A stretch of DNA of 23,967 nucleotides from JAFARZ01 sp036490795 (GTDB lineage Bacteria; Actinomycetota; Actinomycetes; Streptosporangiales; Streptosporangiaceae). Positions 1-7,231 of the stretch are shown piece after piece; the stretch's first letter is position 1, and the number at the start of each line of letters is the position of its first letter. The stretch is from positions 1 through 23,967 of the forward strand of contig DASXDG010000430.1 of assembly GCA_036490795.1 (NCBI GenBank). Direction: 5' to 3'. The notes below the pieces were generated by a model that saw only the letters and a program-made list of their open reading frames with translations, had not been told where the DNA came from and did no database searches. A program made the translations under genes and the position numbers.

Positions 1-678
1 GTGCTGCTGGCGGCGGACGGCCCGAGGATCATCGATTTCGGCATCGCCAAGGCCGCTGAGGCGATCTCGCTCACCCAGACCGGACTGGTCATCGGCTCAC
101 CCGGGTTCATGTCACCGGAGCAGGCCGAAGGCACGCAGACAGGGCCGCCCAGCGATGTGTTCAGCCTCGGCGCGGTGCTCACGTTCGCCGTCACCGGCAA
201 CGGGCCGTTCGGCACCGGTTACGCCACCGCGCTGATGTACCGAGTGGTGCACAGCGCTCCCGACCTGGAGAAGGTGCCGCGGCAACTACTCGACGTCATC
301 GAACGCTGCCTTGCCAAGAACCCCAGGCTGCGGCCGACCACAGGCGACTTGCTGGACGAACTGGGGGGCGCCGACCTCCCCGCGGACTGGCTGCCCGGTC
401 CGTTCACCGCGGCGCATCCCGCGGTGAATGCCGTGCTTTCCCAGGGCACACCGCCAGCAGCGGCCGGGCAATCCGTCGTGGAGGACCTGCCGACCGGACT
501 GGTACCTGGAGCCCGCGCCGCGCGCCGCCGCCGCGATCCGGCCGGTTCCCTGATGGCCCGGCTCGACCATGCGGCCGCGGTGACGTCCATGCTGTTCAGC
601 TCCGGCGGCGAACGGCTGCTCACGGTCAGCGGCAAGACTGTGCGGCTGTCAAGTTCGGCCCGGACAACAGCCGGATAG
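1..678 (+). CDS. Ser/Thr protein kinase, C-terminal part of kinase domain plus start of a WD40 propeller (5' truncated by window, 3' frameshifted)
   Basis: The frame is open from base 1 and enters a Hanks-type kinase just before subdomain VII, so the true start lies upstream of the window. Visible landmarks are IIDFGIAKA (DFG metal-binding motif, residues 10-18), an activation segment with GSPGFMSPEQ (32-41), the subdomain IX motif DVFSLG (52-57) and the subdomain XI Arg in LRPTTGDLLDEL (110-121). A Pro/Ala-rich linker follows without any hydrophobic segment, so the kinase is probably cytosolic, unlike PknB-type receptors. From about residue 185 the first WD40-like blade begins (LARLDHAAAVTSMLF). 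It ends abruptly after KTVRL, and the frame runs into a stop 10 residues later. The rest of the propeller continues in another frame at 648-1622. Kinase-WD40 fusions are known in actinobacteria and cyanobacteria. I infer that this copy is disrupted. Confidence 0.85.
   Translation: MLLAADGPRIIDFGIAKAAEAISLTQTGLVIGSPGFMSPEQAEGTQTGPPSDVFSLGAVLTFAVTGNGPFGTGYATALMYRVVHSAPDLEKVPRQLLDVIERCLAKNPRLRPTTGDLLDELGGADLPADWLPGPFTAAHPAVNAVLSQGTPPAAAGQSVVEDLPTGLVPGARAARRRRDPAGSLMARLDHAAAVTSMLFSSGGERLLTVSGKTVRLSSSARTTAG
640..662 (+). other. Frameshift/deletion junction in the kinase-WD40 gene
   Basis: Frame 1 reads ...TVSGKTVRL and then nonsense. Frame 3 picks up VKFGPDNSRIATASDWTF from about base 648. In the other blades about 20-22 residues separate the VRLW motif from the next FSPDG motif. 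Here they abut, so roughly 60-70 bases, not a multiple of three, appear to be missing. The sequence around gtgcggctgt/gtcaag offers a short shared 'gt' at the presumed join. An assembly collapse in a repetitive propeller could look the same. Confidence 0.7.
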
Positions 679-767
679 CAACGGCAAGCGACTGGACGTT
701 CCGGCTCTGGGAGGCTGGCATCGGGCGGGAGCTCACCCAGCGACGGCACGGCAGTGAGGTCAACAAG

Positions 768-1622
768 GTGCTGTTCAGCCCGGACGGTACGGTGGCCCTC
801 GCGATCACCTACACCGGCACCAGCACCGCGCTGCTGCACGCCGCCAGCGGCACGGAGTTCGCCCGGCTCGAACCACACCGCCCGTTCCGCTCCGCGACGT
901 TCAGTCCGGACGGGAAGCGGCTGCTCAGCTACGGCGCGGACCGGACGGTGCGGCTGTGGGACGTGGCCAGCGGCCGCGAACTGCCCTGGGGTACCCGGAC
1001 TAGGCTGCTGGACGCGGCCACCGGCCGCGAGCAGCCGTGGACCGAGAAGGTGGCGGCCTGGGGCTGGACCGCCTCCTTCAGCCCATCTGGCAGTCAGCTA
1101 GCCACGGCCAGCGTGGACGAAACGGTGCGGGTGTGGGATCCGGTCAGCGGCCAGGAGACCGCAAGGCTGCCGCACGACGGGCCGGCCAGCATGGTCTTGT
1201 TCAGCCCGGACGGCAGCCTGCTGGTCACCGTCTCCGACGGCCAGGCGGTTCGCGTGTGGGAACCGCACGCCGGCCGCGAGCTGACCAGCCTGAACCCGGG
1301 CAGCGTCGCCACGATGATCACGTTCAGCCCGGACGGCACCCGGCTGATCACCTGCGGAAAGGACCAGATGGCCTGGGTGTGGGATGTCGCTAGCGGCAAG
1401 GTGGTCAGCCAGGTGCGGTACGACGAACGCGCCGTCTTCAGCCCCGACCGGACCCAGCTCGCCACCGGTCGCGGTCCCGCGGTCCGGCTGCTGGATCTTG
1501 CGACGGGGATGGAACTGGCCCGGATGGCGCACACGGGGCCGGTCTCGGCCATGGTATTCAGGCCGGACAGTGCGCTGCTAGCCACCCGGGCCGGCCGGAC
1601 GGTCGCGCTGTGGACTACCTGA
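768..1622 (+). CDS. WD40-repeat propeller, C-terminal part of the disrupted kinase gene
   Basis: This frame encodes seven to eight WD40-like blades, each with an (A/V)xFSPDG strand and a VRLWDxxSGxEL strand, for example TFSPDGKRLLSYGADRTVRL and LFSPDGSLLVTVSDGQAVRV. Homology starts before this nominal GTG: the same frame is open and blade-like from about base 648. The piece is therefore the displaced 3' portion of the kinase gene rather than an independent gene, and no ribosome-binding site is evident at 768. One blade is also shortened: WDVASGRELPW is followed at once by LLDAATGREQPW (about 957-1040), an in-frame loss of the central strands. WD40 domains on kinases are generally protein-interaction platforms. 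The stop lies 9 bases from the convergent ValRS stop. Confidence 0.75.
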   Translation: MLFSPDGTVALAITYTGTSTALLHAASGTEFARLEPHRPFRSATFSPDGKRLLSYGADRTVRLWDVASGRELPWGTRTRLLDAATGREQPWTEKVAAWGWTASFSPSGSQLATASVDETVRVWDPVSGQETARLPHDGPASMVLFSPDGSLLVTVSDGQAVRVWEPHAGRELTSLNPGSVATMITFSPDGTRLITCGKDQMAWVWDVASGKVVSQVRYDERAVFSPDRTQLATGRGPAVRLLDLATGMELARMAHTGPVSAMVFRPDSALLATRAGRTVALWTT

Positions 1623-1631
1623 CCGCCCAGA

Positions 1632-4055
1632 TCAGACGGCGATGCCGACCGTGACGCCGTCCACGCCGGACGGGTAGTCGGCCTCGCCGAACCGGACCGC
1701 GCCGGCCCGGGCGGCGACCCGCAGCGGCTCGGCGATCCGCTCCAGCAGAGCCTGTGCCGCGAGATCATGTGCCCGCAGGGTCAGCGTGCTCAGCCGGGTG
1801 CCGCCGCCGAGACGCTGCTGGCTGCGCAGCGCGCGCGTCGCGTCCAGGATCACCGCGAGCTGATCCCCGGTCGCCTTGTCCGGCACGGACACCCAGCGCT
1901 GGTCCGCCACCGGCCACGACGTGACGTGCAGCGACACGGCGCCGTCCCGGGAGCGGAAGAACTTCTGGTACATGTCCTCGGTGACGAACGGCGCGAACGG
2001 CGCGAACAGGCCGAGCAGCACCCGGTAGGTCTCCCACAGCGTCCACTGAGCGGCGGGCTCGGCGATCCGGTCCTTGACCATCTCCAGGTAGCGGTCGCAG
2101 TACACCGACCAGAACATCCGCGACGCCACCTGATAGGCCTGCGCGTAGTCGTACTCCTCGAACGCCGCGGTCGCCTCGGTGACCGCGTCCGCCAGGTGCG
2201 AGAGCAGCCAGCGGTCCACCAGACCCCGGTCTTCGATGGCCGGCGCGGGACCGGCGGGACCGGGCTCGCCGCCGTCCGTGGCCGGCATGTTCATCTCGAG
2301 GAACCGGCCCACGTTCCACAGCTTGACCGCGAACTTACGGCCGGTGCGCACGTCCTTCTCGTTGTAGCGCAGGTCGGTGCCGCTGCGTCCCTTGGCCGCC
2401 CACAGCCGCAGCGCGTCCGCGCCGTACTGTTCCATCACCGTGTCCGGCGAGTAGCGGGTCGACCTGGCGAGATCTCGCTTGGACAGCTTGCGTCCCTGCT
2501 CGGACAGGCCCCAGCCGGCGATCATCGCCGACCGCCACGGCAGCCTGCCGAAGTTCAGCTCGGACTGCACCACGGTGTAGAACAGCCAGGTCCTGATGAT
2601 CTCGAAGCCCTGCACCCGCACCGACATGGGCTCGCTGTCCCAGCCTCGGGTGATCTGCGGGGTCAGCGACGACGTCGCCCAGGTGTCCATCACGTCCGGA
2701 TCCCCGGTGAAGGCACCGCCTGCGCACGCCGGGCATGGGTCCGCTGGCGGCGAGTCGGTGAGCGGATCGACGGGGAGGTCCTCCAGCCTGGCCTGCACTG
2801 GCTCACCGCATTCGTCGCAGAACCACACGGGGAACGGCACCCCGTACCGGCGCTGCCGGGAGATGTTCCAGTCCCACTTGAGGCCGTCGATCCAGTCCTC
2901 CAGCCGGCGCCGCATGAACGGCGGGATCCACTCCAGTTCGGCGGCGCGGGCACGGAACCGGTCCCGGTGATCCCGGACCGCGATGAACCACTGCGGCCTG
3001 ACCTGGAACTCGACCGGCGTTCCGCACCGCTCGTGCACGCCGACCACGTGCCGGATCTGCTTGCTGTCCCCGCCGGCCCCTGTTTCGGCGAGGCGGGCCA
3101 CGATGGCCCTGCGCGCCTCCGCGAGGGTCAGCCCGGCGAACTCGCCGGCCAGCTCGTTCAGCCGGCCGTCCGCGGTCATCGCCAGCCGCAGCCCCAGCTG
3201 GTCACGGCGCCATTTGAGCACGTCCTCGCCGTCGCCGAACGTGCACACCATCATCAGCCCGGTGCCGTACTCCGGGTCCACCGCCTCGTCGGTGCGCACC
3301 GGCACCTCGTACCCGAACAACGGCACCGTGGCGGAGCCGAGGCCCGCATACCGGGAGTCGGCGGGGTGGTGATACAGCGCGACGCACGCGGGCAGCAGTT
3401 CGGGGCGGGTGGTGGCGATCCGCAGCGGCCGGTCTCCGGGACCGGCGAACGTGATCGTATGAAGCACGCCGGTGCGTTCTGAGTCTTCGATATCGGCCTG
3501 AGCCAGTGAGGTCCTGTCCAGCGTGCACCAGAGCACCGGGTCTTCGGCGCGGCGCAGGTATCCCGCCTCCCGCAGCTTGAGGAAGCTGGTCTGCGCGGTG
3601 CGCTGGCAGCGCTCATCGATGGTCGAGTAGCGCAGCGACCAGTCCACGGACAGGCCGAGGCGGCGCCACAGGTCCTCGTACACCGCGGCGACCCGCCGCG
3701 TCTCGGCCAGGCAGAGCGCCACGAACTCGGCGCGCGGCAGGTCCGCCGCCCTGATTCCGTGCGCCTGCTCCACGTAGCGTTCGGTGGGCAGCCCGTTGTC
3801 GTCGAAGCCCATCGGATAGAACACCCGCTGGCCGCGCATGCGGCGGTAGCGGACGATGAAATCCGGCTGGGAGTAGCTCATCGCGTGGCCGACGTGCAGG
3901 TGATCCGCGGATACGTAGGCGGGCGGCGTATCGACGGTGAACTCGTGCTCGTCCGCGGCGGCGGCGCCGCCAGGGACATACCGGTACACATCGGCGGTTT
4001 CCCAGAGTTTCCTGGCCGCCGCCTCCGCAATGAGGTGGTCATACATGCCACGCAT
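1632..4055 (-). CDS. valS: Valyl-tRNA synthetase (actinobacterial/archaeal-like type) with divergent KMSKS loop
   Basis: A class Ia aminoacyl-tRNA synthetase of 807 residues that would charge tRNA-Val in the cytosol. The HIGH motif is HVGH (54-57), followed by GFDDNGLPTE (83-92). The CP1 editing domain shows TTRPELLPACVAL (215-227) and GTGLMMVCTFGD (264-275). Cysteine pairs at 413/416 and 441/444 look like a zinc knuckle. DVMDTWATSSLTPQI (454-468) is diagnostic of ValRS. The KMSKS loop reads KLSKR (523-527) and is followed by DLARS rather than the usual KGN. The C-terminal anticodon-binding domain is present, and a long C-terminal coiled coil is not evident. ATG at 4055 has GAGGGG about 13 bases upstream; an ATG at 4046 is an alternative with weaker spacing. 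Whether this is the sole ValRS or a paralogue cannot be told from the window. Confidence 0.85.
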   Translation of the reverse strand: MRGMYDHLIAEAAARKLWETADVYRYVPGGAAAADEHEFTVDTPPAYVSADHLHVGHAMSYSQPDFIVRYRRMRGQRVFYPMGFDDNGLPTERYVEQAHGIRAADLPRAEFVALCLAETRRVAAVYEDLWRRLGLSVDWSLRYSTIDERCQRTAQTSFLKLREAGYLRRAEDPVLWCTLDRTSLAQADIEDSERTGVLHTITFAGPGDRPLRIATTRPELLPACVALYHHPADSRYAGLGSATVPLFGYEVPVRTDEAVDPEYGTGLMMVCTFGDGEDVLKWRRDQLGLRLAMTADGRLNELAGEFAGLTLAEARRAIVARLAETGAGGDSKQIRHVVGVHERCGTPVEFQVRPQWFIAVRDHRDRFRARAAELEWIPPFMRRRLEDWIDGLKWDWNISRQRRYGVPFPVWFCDECGEPVQARLEDLPVDPLTDSPPADPCPACAGGAFTGDPDVMDTWATSSLTPQITRGWDSEPMSVRVQGFEIIRTWLFYTVVQSELNFGRLPWRSAMIAGWGLSEQGRKLSKRDLARSTRYSPDTVMEQYGADALRLWAAKGRSGTDLRYNEKDVRTGRKFAVKLWNVGRFLEMNMPATDGGEPGPAGPAPAIEDRGLVDRWLLSHLADAVTEATAAFEEYDYAQAYQVASRMFWSVYCDRYLEMVKDRIAEPAAQWTLWETYRVLLGLFAPFAPFVTEDMYQKFFRSRDGAVSLHVTSWPVADQRWVSVPDKATGDQLAVILDATRALRSQQRLGGGTRLSTLTLRAHDLAAQALLERIAEPLRVAARAGAVRFGEADYPSGVDGVTVGIAV

Positions 4056-4133
4056 AGAACCATGTGGCCCCCTCGTACGTCATATCTTTTTAGCGGGCTG
4101 GGTAGGTACCCGGCCGGAGAGGAACCGCCCGTC
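4056..4133. promoter_or_regulatory. Divergent promoter region between valS and the metallophosphoesterase gene
   Basis: This 78-base spacer must hold the start signals of both divergent genes. It contains an A/T-rich patch (catatctttttag, 4081-4093) and a 12-base inverted repeat GGGTA-GG-TACCC at 4100-4111. The purine tract ggagaggaa (4116-4124) lies about 9 bases before the + strand ATG. No T-box-like leader fits in the space upstream of valS. Five-base arms also occur by chance in a window this size, so an operator role is only a guess. Confidence 0.35.
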
Positions 4134-5384
4134 ATGCCCTTGCCGCGACCAGACGTCGCCGACTTGCTCGACGTGGTCATCCCCGAGGGCGCTACGGTTC
4201 TCGTCGCCAGTGACCTGCACTTGCCGCCGGAGCGCACCGACGTGTCCGGACGTTCGTGCCAGGCCCTGGCCGAGCGGCTGGCGCAGATCCGGGAGCCGCT
4301 GACCGTCGTGCTGGCCGGCGACATCGCCGAACTGCTGGGGTTCAGCGAGGCGACGGCCACCGAGATCCTGCGCGCGCACGAGGACCTGTGCGTGGCGCTG
4401 CGCGCGGTGACCGAGCGCGGCGGCCAGGTTGTCTACACGGTCGGGAATCACGACGGGGATCTGGCATGGGACGTGAAGTCCGCGGACGCGGTCTGGGAGC
4501 TGATGGGCGCCCGGCTGTGCCTGGCCGCGGACCTGCTGTTCGCTGACGGCCGCAAAGTCCGGGTCGAGCACGGACACCAGCTCGACCCGTACAACTGCTT
4601 CCACGACCCGCGGAACTCCCTCGACACGCCGATCGGGCATCACATCGTGCGCGAGGTCATCCCGCGGATCGAGTGGCTGGGCCGCGGCTGGGTGGACGGC
4701 GCGCACGAGATGGCCGACCCGACGGACTTCCCGTCCTTCGTGGCGTCCCGGCTGGTGTACCGCAAGCTGATCCGGCACATATGGTGGCTGATCGCGATCC
4801 CGCTGGTCCTGCTGATCCTGGTGCGGATCCCGCTTTACGTGGACTTCAGGTCCCACCATCCGGACACCGGGGTCTGGATTCACCGGTCAGTGATCCTCGG
4901 CTACGGGGCCGTGGTGGACCTGGTGGTGATCATCGCGCTGGTCGCCATCCTCGCCCGGCGGGCCTGGCTGGCGGTGTCCGCGCTGGCGCTGGACGAGCGC
5001 GGGTACGGGCAGAACAATGCCGCTCGCCAGCGAGCCGAGGACCTGGTCGCGGACGGATACCTGGGGTTCGTGTCCGGGCACACGCACCACCCGGAGTTGC
5101 GTACCAGCGGCGGTTCCGGCTTCTACGCGAACTCCGGGTCGTGCACCTCGGTGGTGGAGGCGGTGGGCGGCCGGCTAGGCCTGCCGCCCGCGTACGTGCG
5201 GACCCAGCAGGTGTGCTGGGTGGAGATCGCCGAACCCGGCGGCACGACGCTGATGGCGGCGCGGGTGGTGCTGCCGGGCGCGACGCGCGCTGAGCGGTTC
5301 GCCGCCCGCGGCCGCCTCCCGTACCCGCGCACGCCCGAGCGCGTCGCGTCGTGGCCGGGCGGCGGTAACTGGCCGGACAGCTAG
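4134..5384 (+). CDS. Metallophosphoesterase with an internal two-helix membrane hairpin
   Basis: A calcineurin-like phosphoesterase of 416 residues carrying the full set of dimetal motifs: SDLH (26-29), AGD (61-63), GNHDGD (104-109), HGH (146-148) and SGHTHHPE (314-321). Two hydrophobic segments, about 216-236 and 253-274, fall between the HGH and GHTH motifs. The catalytic fold is therefore interrupted by a membrane hairpin with both halves on the same, presumably cytoplasmic, face. The GD-GNHD-GHTH arrangement recalls LpxH/UDP-diacylglucosamine-hydrolase-like enzymes, but the substrate cannot be assigned and lipid A is not expected in an actinobacterium. The open frame extends upstream to 3759, but that part overlaps valS antisense. 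ATG 4134 is chosen because ggagaggaa precedes it at good spacing. Confidence 0.85.
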   Translation: MPLPRPDVADLLDVVIPEGATVLVASDLHLPPERTDVSGRSCQALAERLAQIREPLTVVLAGDIAELLGFSEATATEILRAHEDLCVALRAVTERGGQVVYTVGNHDGDLAWDVKSADAVWELMGARLCLAADLLFADGRKVRVEHGHQLDPYNCFHDPRNSLDTPIGHHIVREVIPRIEWLGRGWVDGAHEMADPTDFPSFVASRLVYRKLIRHIWWLIAIPLVLLILVRIPLYVDFRSHHPDTGVWIHRSVILGYGAVVDLVVIIALVAILARRAWLAVSALALDERGYGQNNAARQRAEDLVADGYLGFVSGHTHHPELRTSGGSGFYANSGSCTSVVEAVGGRLGLPPAYVRTQQVCWVEIAEPGGTTLMAARVVLPGATRAERFAARGRLPYPRTPERVASWPGGGNWPDS

Positions 5385-5464
5385 CGCAATTCGTCCTCAG
5401 GGCCGGCGTCCGGGCCGCCGAGCAGCAGTTCCTCCGGGTGGAAGGGTCCTCCCGCCACTGTTCG

Positions 5465-5809
5465 TTATGAGCGCTCCGTCGCTTCCTCGACGGTGAGCTC
5501 GGCGGCCGGGTCGGCTTCGAGGCGCGCGTCGGGGATCGGCTTGCCGCTGCGAACCGACGTGCCGTAGGTGCCCTTGTCGATGCGGACCAGGGCGCGCTCG
5601 ATGGCGGCCAGGCGGTCGCGCAGGCTCTCGGCGATGGCGTCGTCCATGCCCTGCTGGGTCAGCGGCTGCGCGGCGTCCGCGTAGTCACCGGTCGCCTCGT
5701 CGTCCTCGGTCTCGCGGTCCTGCTCGCCGTCCTCATCGGTGCCCGCGAGCAGGTTGCGCACCTCGTCCCGCTCGGTCTCAAGCAGGGCACGTGCCCGTTC
5801 GGTGTCCAT
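5465..5809 (-). CDS. DksA/TraR-like protein lacking zinc-finger cysteines
   Basis: A protein of 114 residues with the DksA/TraR layout: an N-terminal helix (1-22), an acidic linker (24-45), a second helix (about 55-78) and the signature GTYG...GKPIPDARLEADPAAEL (80-105). The four zinc-ligand positions of the family are occupied by Ser85, Ser88, Thr106 and Glu109, so no cysteine remains. Family members bind the RNA polymerase secondary channel. Whether this one still does is unknown. The start ATG directly follows the TGA of the permease gene (TGAATG), which indicates translational coupling. An 80-base spacer separates its stop from the convergent phosphoesterase gene, and I saw no strong terminator hairpin there. 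Confidence 0.8.
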   Translation of the reverse strand: MDTERARALLETERDEVRNLLAGTDEDGEQDRETEDDEATGDYADAAQPLTQQGMDDAIAESLRDRLAAIERALVRIDKGTYGTSVRSGKPIPDARLEADPAAELTVEEATERS

Positions 5810-6961
5810 TCAGCCATTCTCCATGTGGTGGTCGTGATCATCGTCGGGGGCTCCCCCCATCATGCGCAGCATGGCAGGTCCCCCGGTCCTGGCAAACCTG
5901 ATCACGAGAGCGGCGGCCAGCGCCAGGAACACGATGTTCAGCCAGGTGGTGTAGTCCCAGGTCACGCCCTTTTCCAGGACCTTCGCCGTGTTAACGTGCG
6001 GCACCAGTCCAAGGCCGCCGAAGACCAGCTCAATAACGTACCCCGCGAGCACCATCGCTACGTAAAACGTGCTGAGCAGGAACAATGCCATCCGGGGACC
6101 GTAGTACTTACGGTAGATATTCAAGATCGGCGCGATCAGCAAGTCCGCGAAGATGAACGCGACCACGCCACCGAAGCTGATGCCACCCTGCCACAGCACG
6201 ACCGCGAGCGGCACGTTCCCGATCGAGCAGACGAACGAGATGATCGCGACGACGGGTCCGATCAGCGGACCCCACACCTTCGCGGCGAGCGGGTGCCCGG
6301 CGAAGAAGAACGCGTGCCAGCAGCTCTCCGGCACCCAGGCGGCGATCGCGCCCGCGATGAACAGGCCGATGACCAGGTCGCGGAGGATCGCCGCCCACTC
6401 CATGACGAACACGTGCGCCACCGCGGTAAAGCCGTCGGCGGAGAGCAGGCGGCTGGTGAACGAGCCCTCGCGCTGGACCGACATGTCCATCGCGGCATGG
6501 CCCTCCATCGAGCCGGCCAGGCCACGGCCGGCCTGGGTACGCGCCTGGTTCAGCAGGCGCTCGCGCAGGAACAACCGGAACAATACCGCCAGAACGACGA
6601 TCATGATCGGGCCGCCGGCGAACTCCGCCAGCGTGAACTGCCAGCCCATCAGCAGTGCCAGGATCACGCCGAGTTCGATGACCAGGTTGGTGGAAGCGAT
6701 CTCGAAGGCCATGGCCGCGGTGAAGCTGGCCCCCTTGCGGAACAGGGACCGAGCCAGCGCGACCGCCGCGTACGAACAGGACGACGACGCGGCACCCAGG
6801 CCCGCCGCGATCGCCAGCGTCCGTGGCCGGTCGTCCCCGAGCAGCCGGACGACCGTCTCCCTGCGCACCACCGCCTGGACGATCGCGGACAGGCCGAATC
6901 CCAGGATCAGCGCCCAGGTGATCTCCCAGGTCATCGATCCCGTAATGGACAGCGCGTGCAC
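5810..6961 (-). CDS. COG0701/ArsP-like inner-membrane permease
   Basis: A polytopic membrane protein of 383 residues with about eight hydrophobic helices. Two half-repeats typical of the COG0701 (DUF318/ArsP) permeases are visible: SSSCSYAAVALARSLFRKGA in the first half and FVCSIGNVPLAVVLWQGG in the second. Each has a Cys-Ser motif facing a presumed transport path. Characterised ArsP exports organoarsenicals; the substrate here is unknown. The central loop is Met/His-rich (GSMEGHAAMDMS) and the C terminus ends in DDDHDHHMENG, either of which could bind metal. The annotated start is GTG 6961. An AGGAG lies about 27 bases upstream, too far for normal spacing, so ATG 6934 or a leaderless start is possible. 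It is translationally coupled to the DksA-like gene. Confidence 0.75.
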   Translation of the reverse strand: MHALSITGSMTWEITWALILGFGLSAIVQAVVRRETVVRLLGDDRPRTLAIAAGLGAASSSCSYAAVALARSLFRKGASFTAAMAFEIASTNLVIELGVILALLMGWQFTLAEFAGGPIMIVVLAVLFRLFLRERLLNQARTQAGRGLAGSMEGHAAMDMSVQREGSFTSRLLSADGFTAVAHVFVMEWAAILRDLVIGLFIAGAIAAWVPESCWHAFFFAGHPLAAKVWGPLIGPVVAIISFVCSIGNVPLAVVLWQGGISFGGVVAFIFADLLIAPILNIYRKYYGPRMALFLLSTFYVAMVLAGYVIELVFGGLGLVPHVNTAKVLEKGVTWDYTTWLNIVFLALAAALVIRFARTGGPAMLRMMGGAPDDDHDHHMENG

Positions 6962-7231
6962 GATCGCGTGCGTGGCGAACCCCCGTTCTCCTCATGCCAT
7001 GATCTGACCCGGCAACGCTCGTCCGAAACCCGACCTGTCACATCTTCGCGAGTTCATCCGTCGGGAGTACGAAGGAATGCCACAGGGAAAGTGTGACCTG
7101 ATGAACCACAACGACTGGCGTTAGATCATCTAGCGGAGGTCGCACCACCGCTACCGGGCCACACAGGTTCCCGGTCTAATAATTCAGAGCCGAACTCGGA
7201 GCAGAAGGCGTCCACGTGTGATGCTATTCGG
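6962..7231. promoter_or_regulatory. Divergent intergenic region between permease and methyltransferase genes
   Basis: These 270 bases hold both promoters. Visible elements are an odd palindrome TAGAT-C-ATCTA (7122-7132), a pair of inverted TGTCACA/TGTGAC half-sites about 50 bases apart (7037-7043 and 7092-7097), and an A/T-rich taataat (7177-7183). A GATGCT hexamer (7220-7225) sits 6 bases before the GTG at 7232 and could be a -10 box for a leaderless methyltransferase transcript. No RNA gene or riboswitch was recognised. The operator assignments are tentative. Confidence 0.35.

Noticed and set aside
1767..3482. A 571-codon open frame antisense to valS
   Set aside because: The composition is that expected from the complement of a GC-rich gene (His/Arg/Pro-rich, no domain), and the minus-strand ValRS has full motif support.
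3759..4133. Upstream extension of the phosphoesterase reading frame
   Set aside because: It is antisense to the conserved N-terminal half of valS, lacks phosphoesterase homology, and the ATG at 4134 has a good ribosome-binding site.
5385..5464. Possible bidirectional terminator between the phosphoesterase and DksA-like genes
   Set aside because: Only imperfect G/C-rich pairing with a very short loop is visible, and no T-run.
7101..7124. Seven-codon ORF (MNHNDWR) upstream of the methyltransferase
   Set aside because: It has no convincing ribosome-binding site, no attenuator-like hairpins, and ends over 100 bases before the gene.
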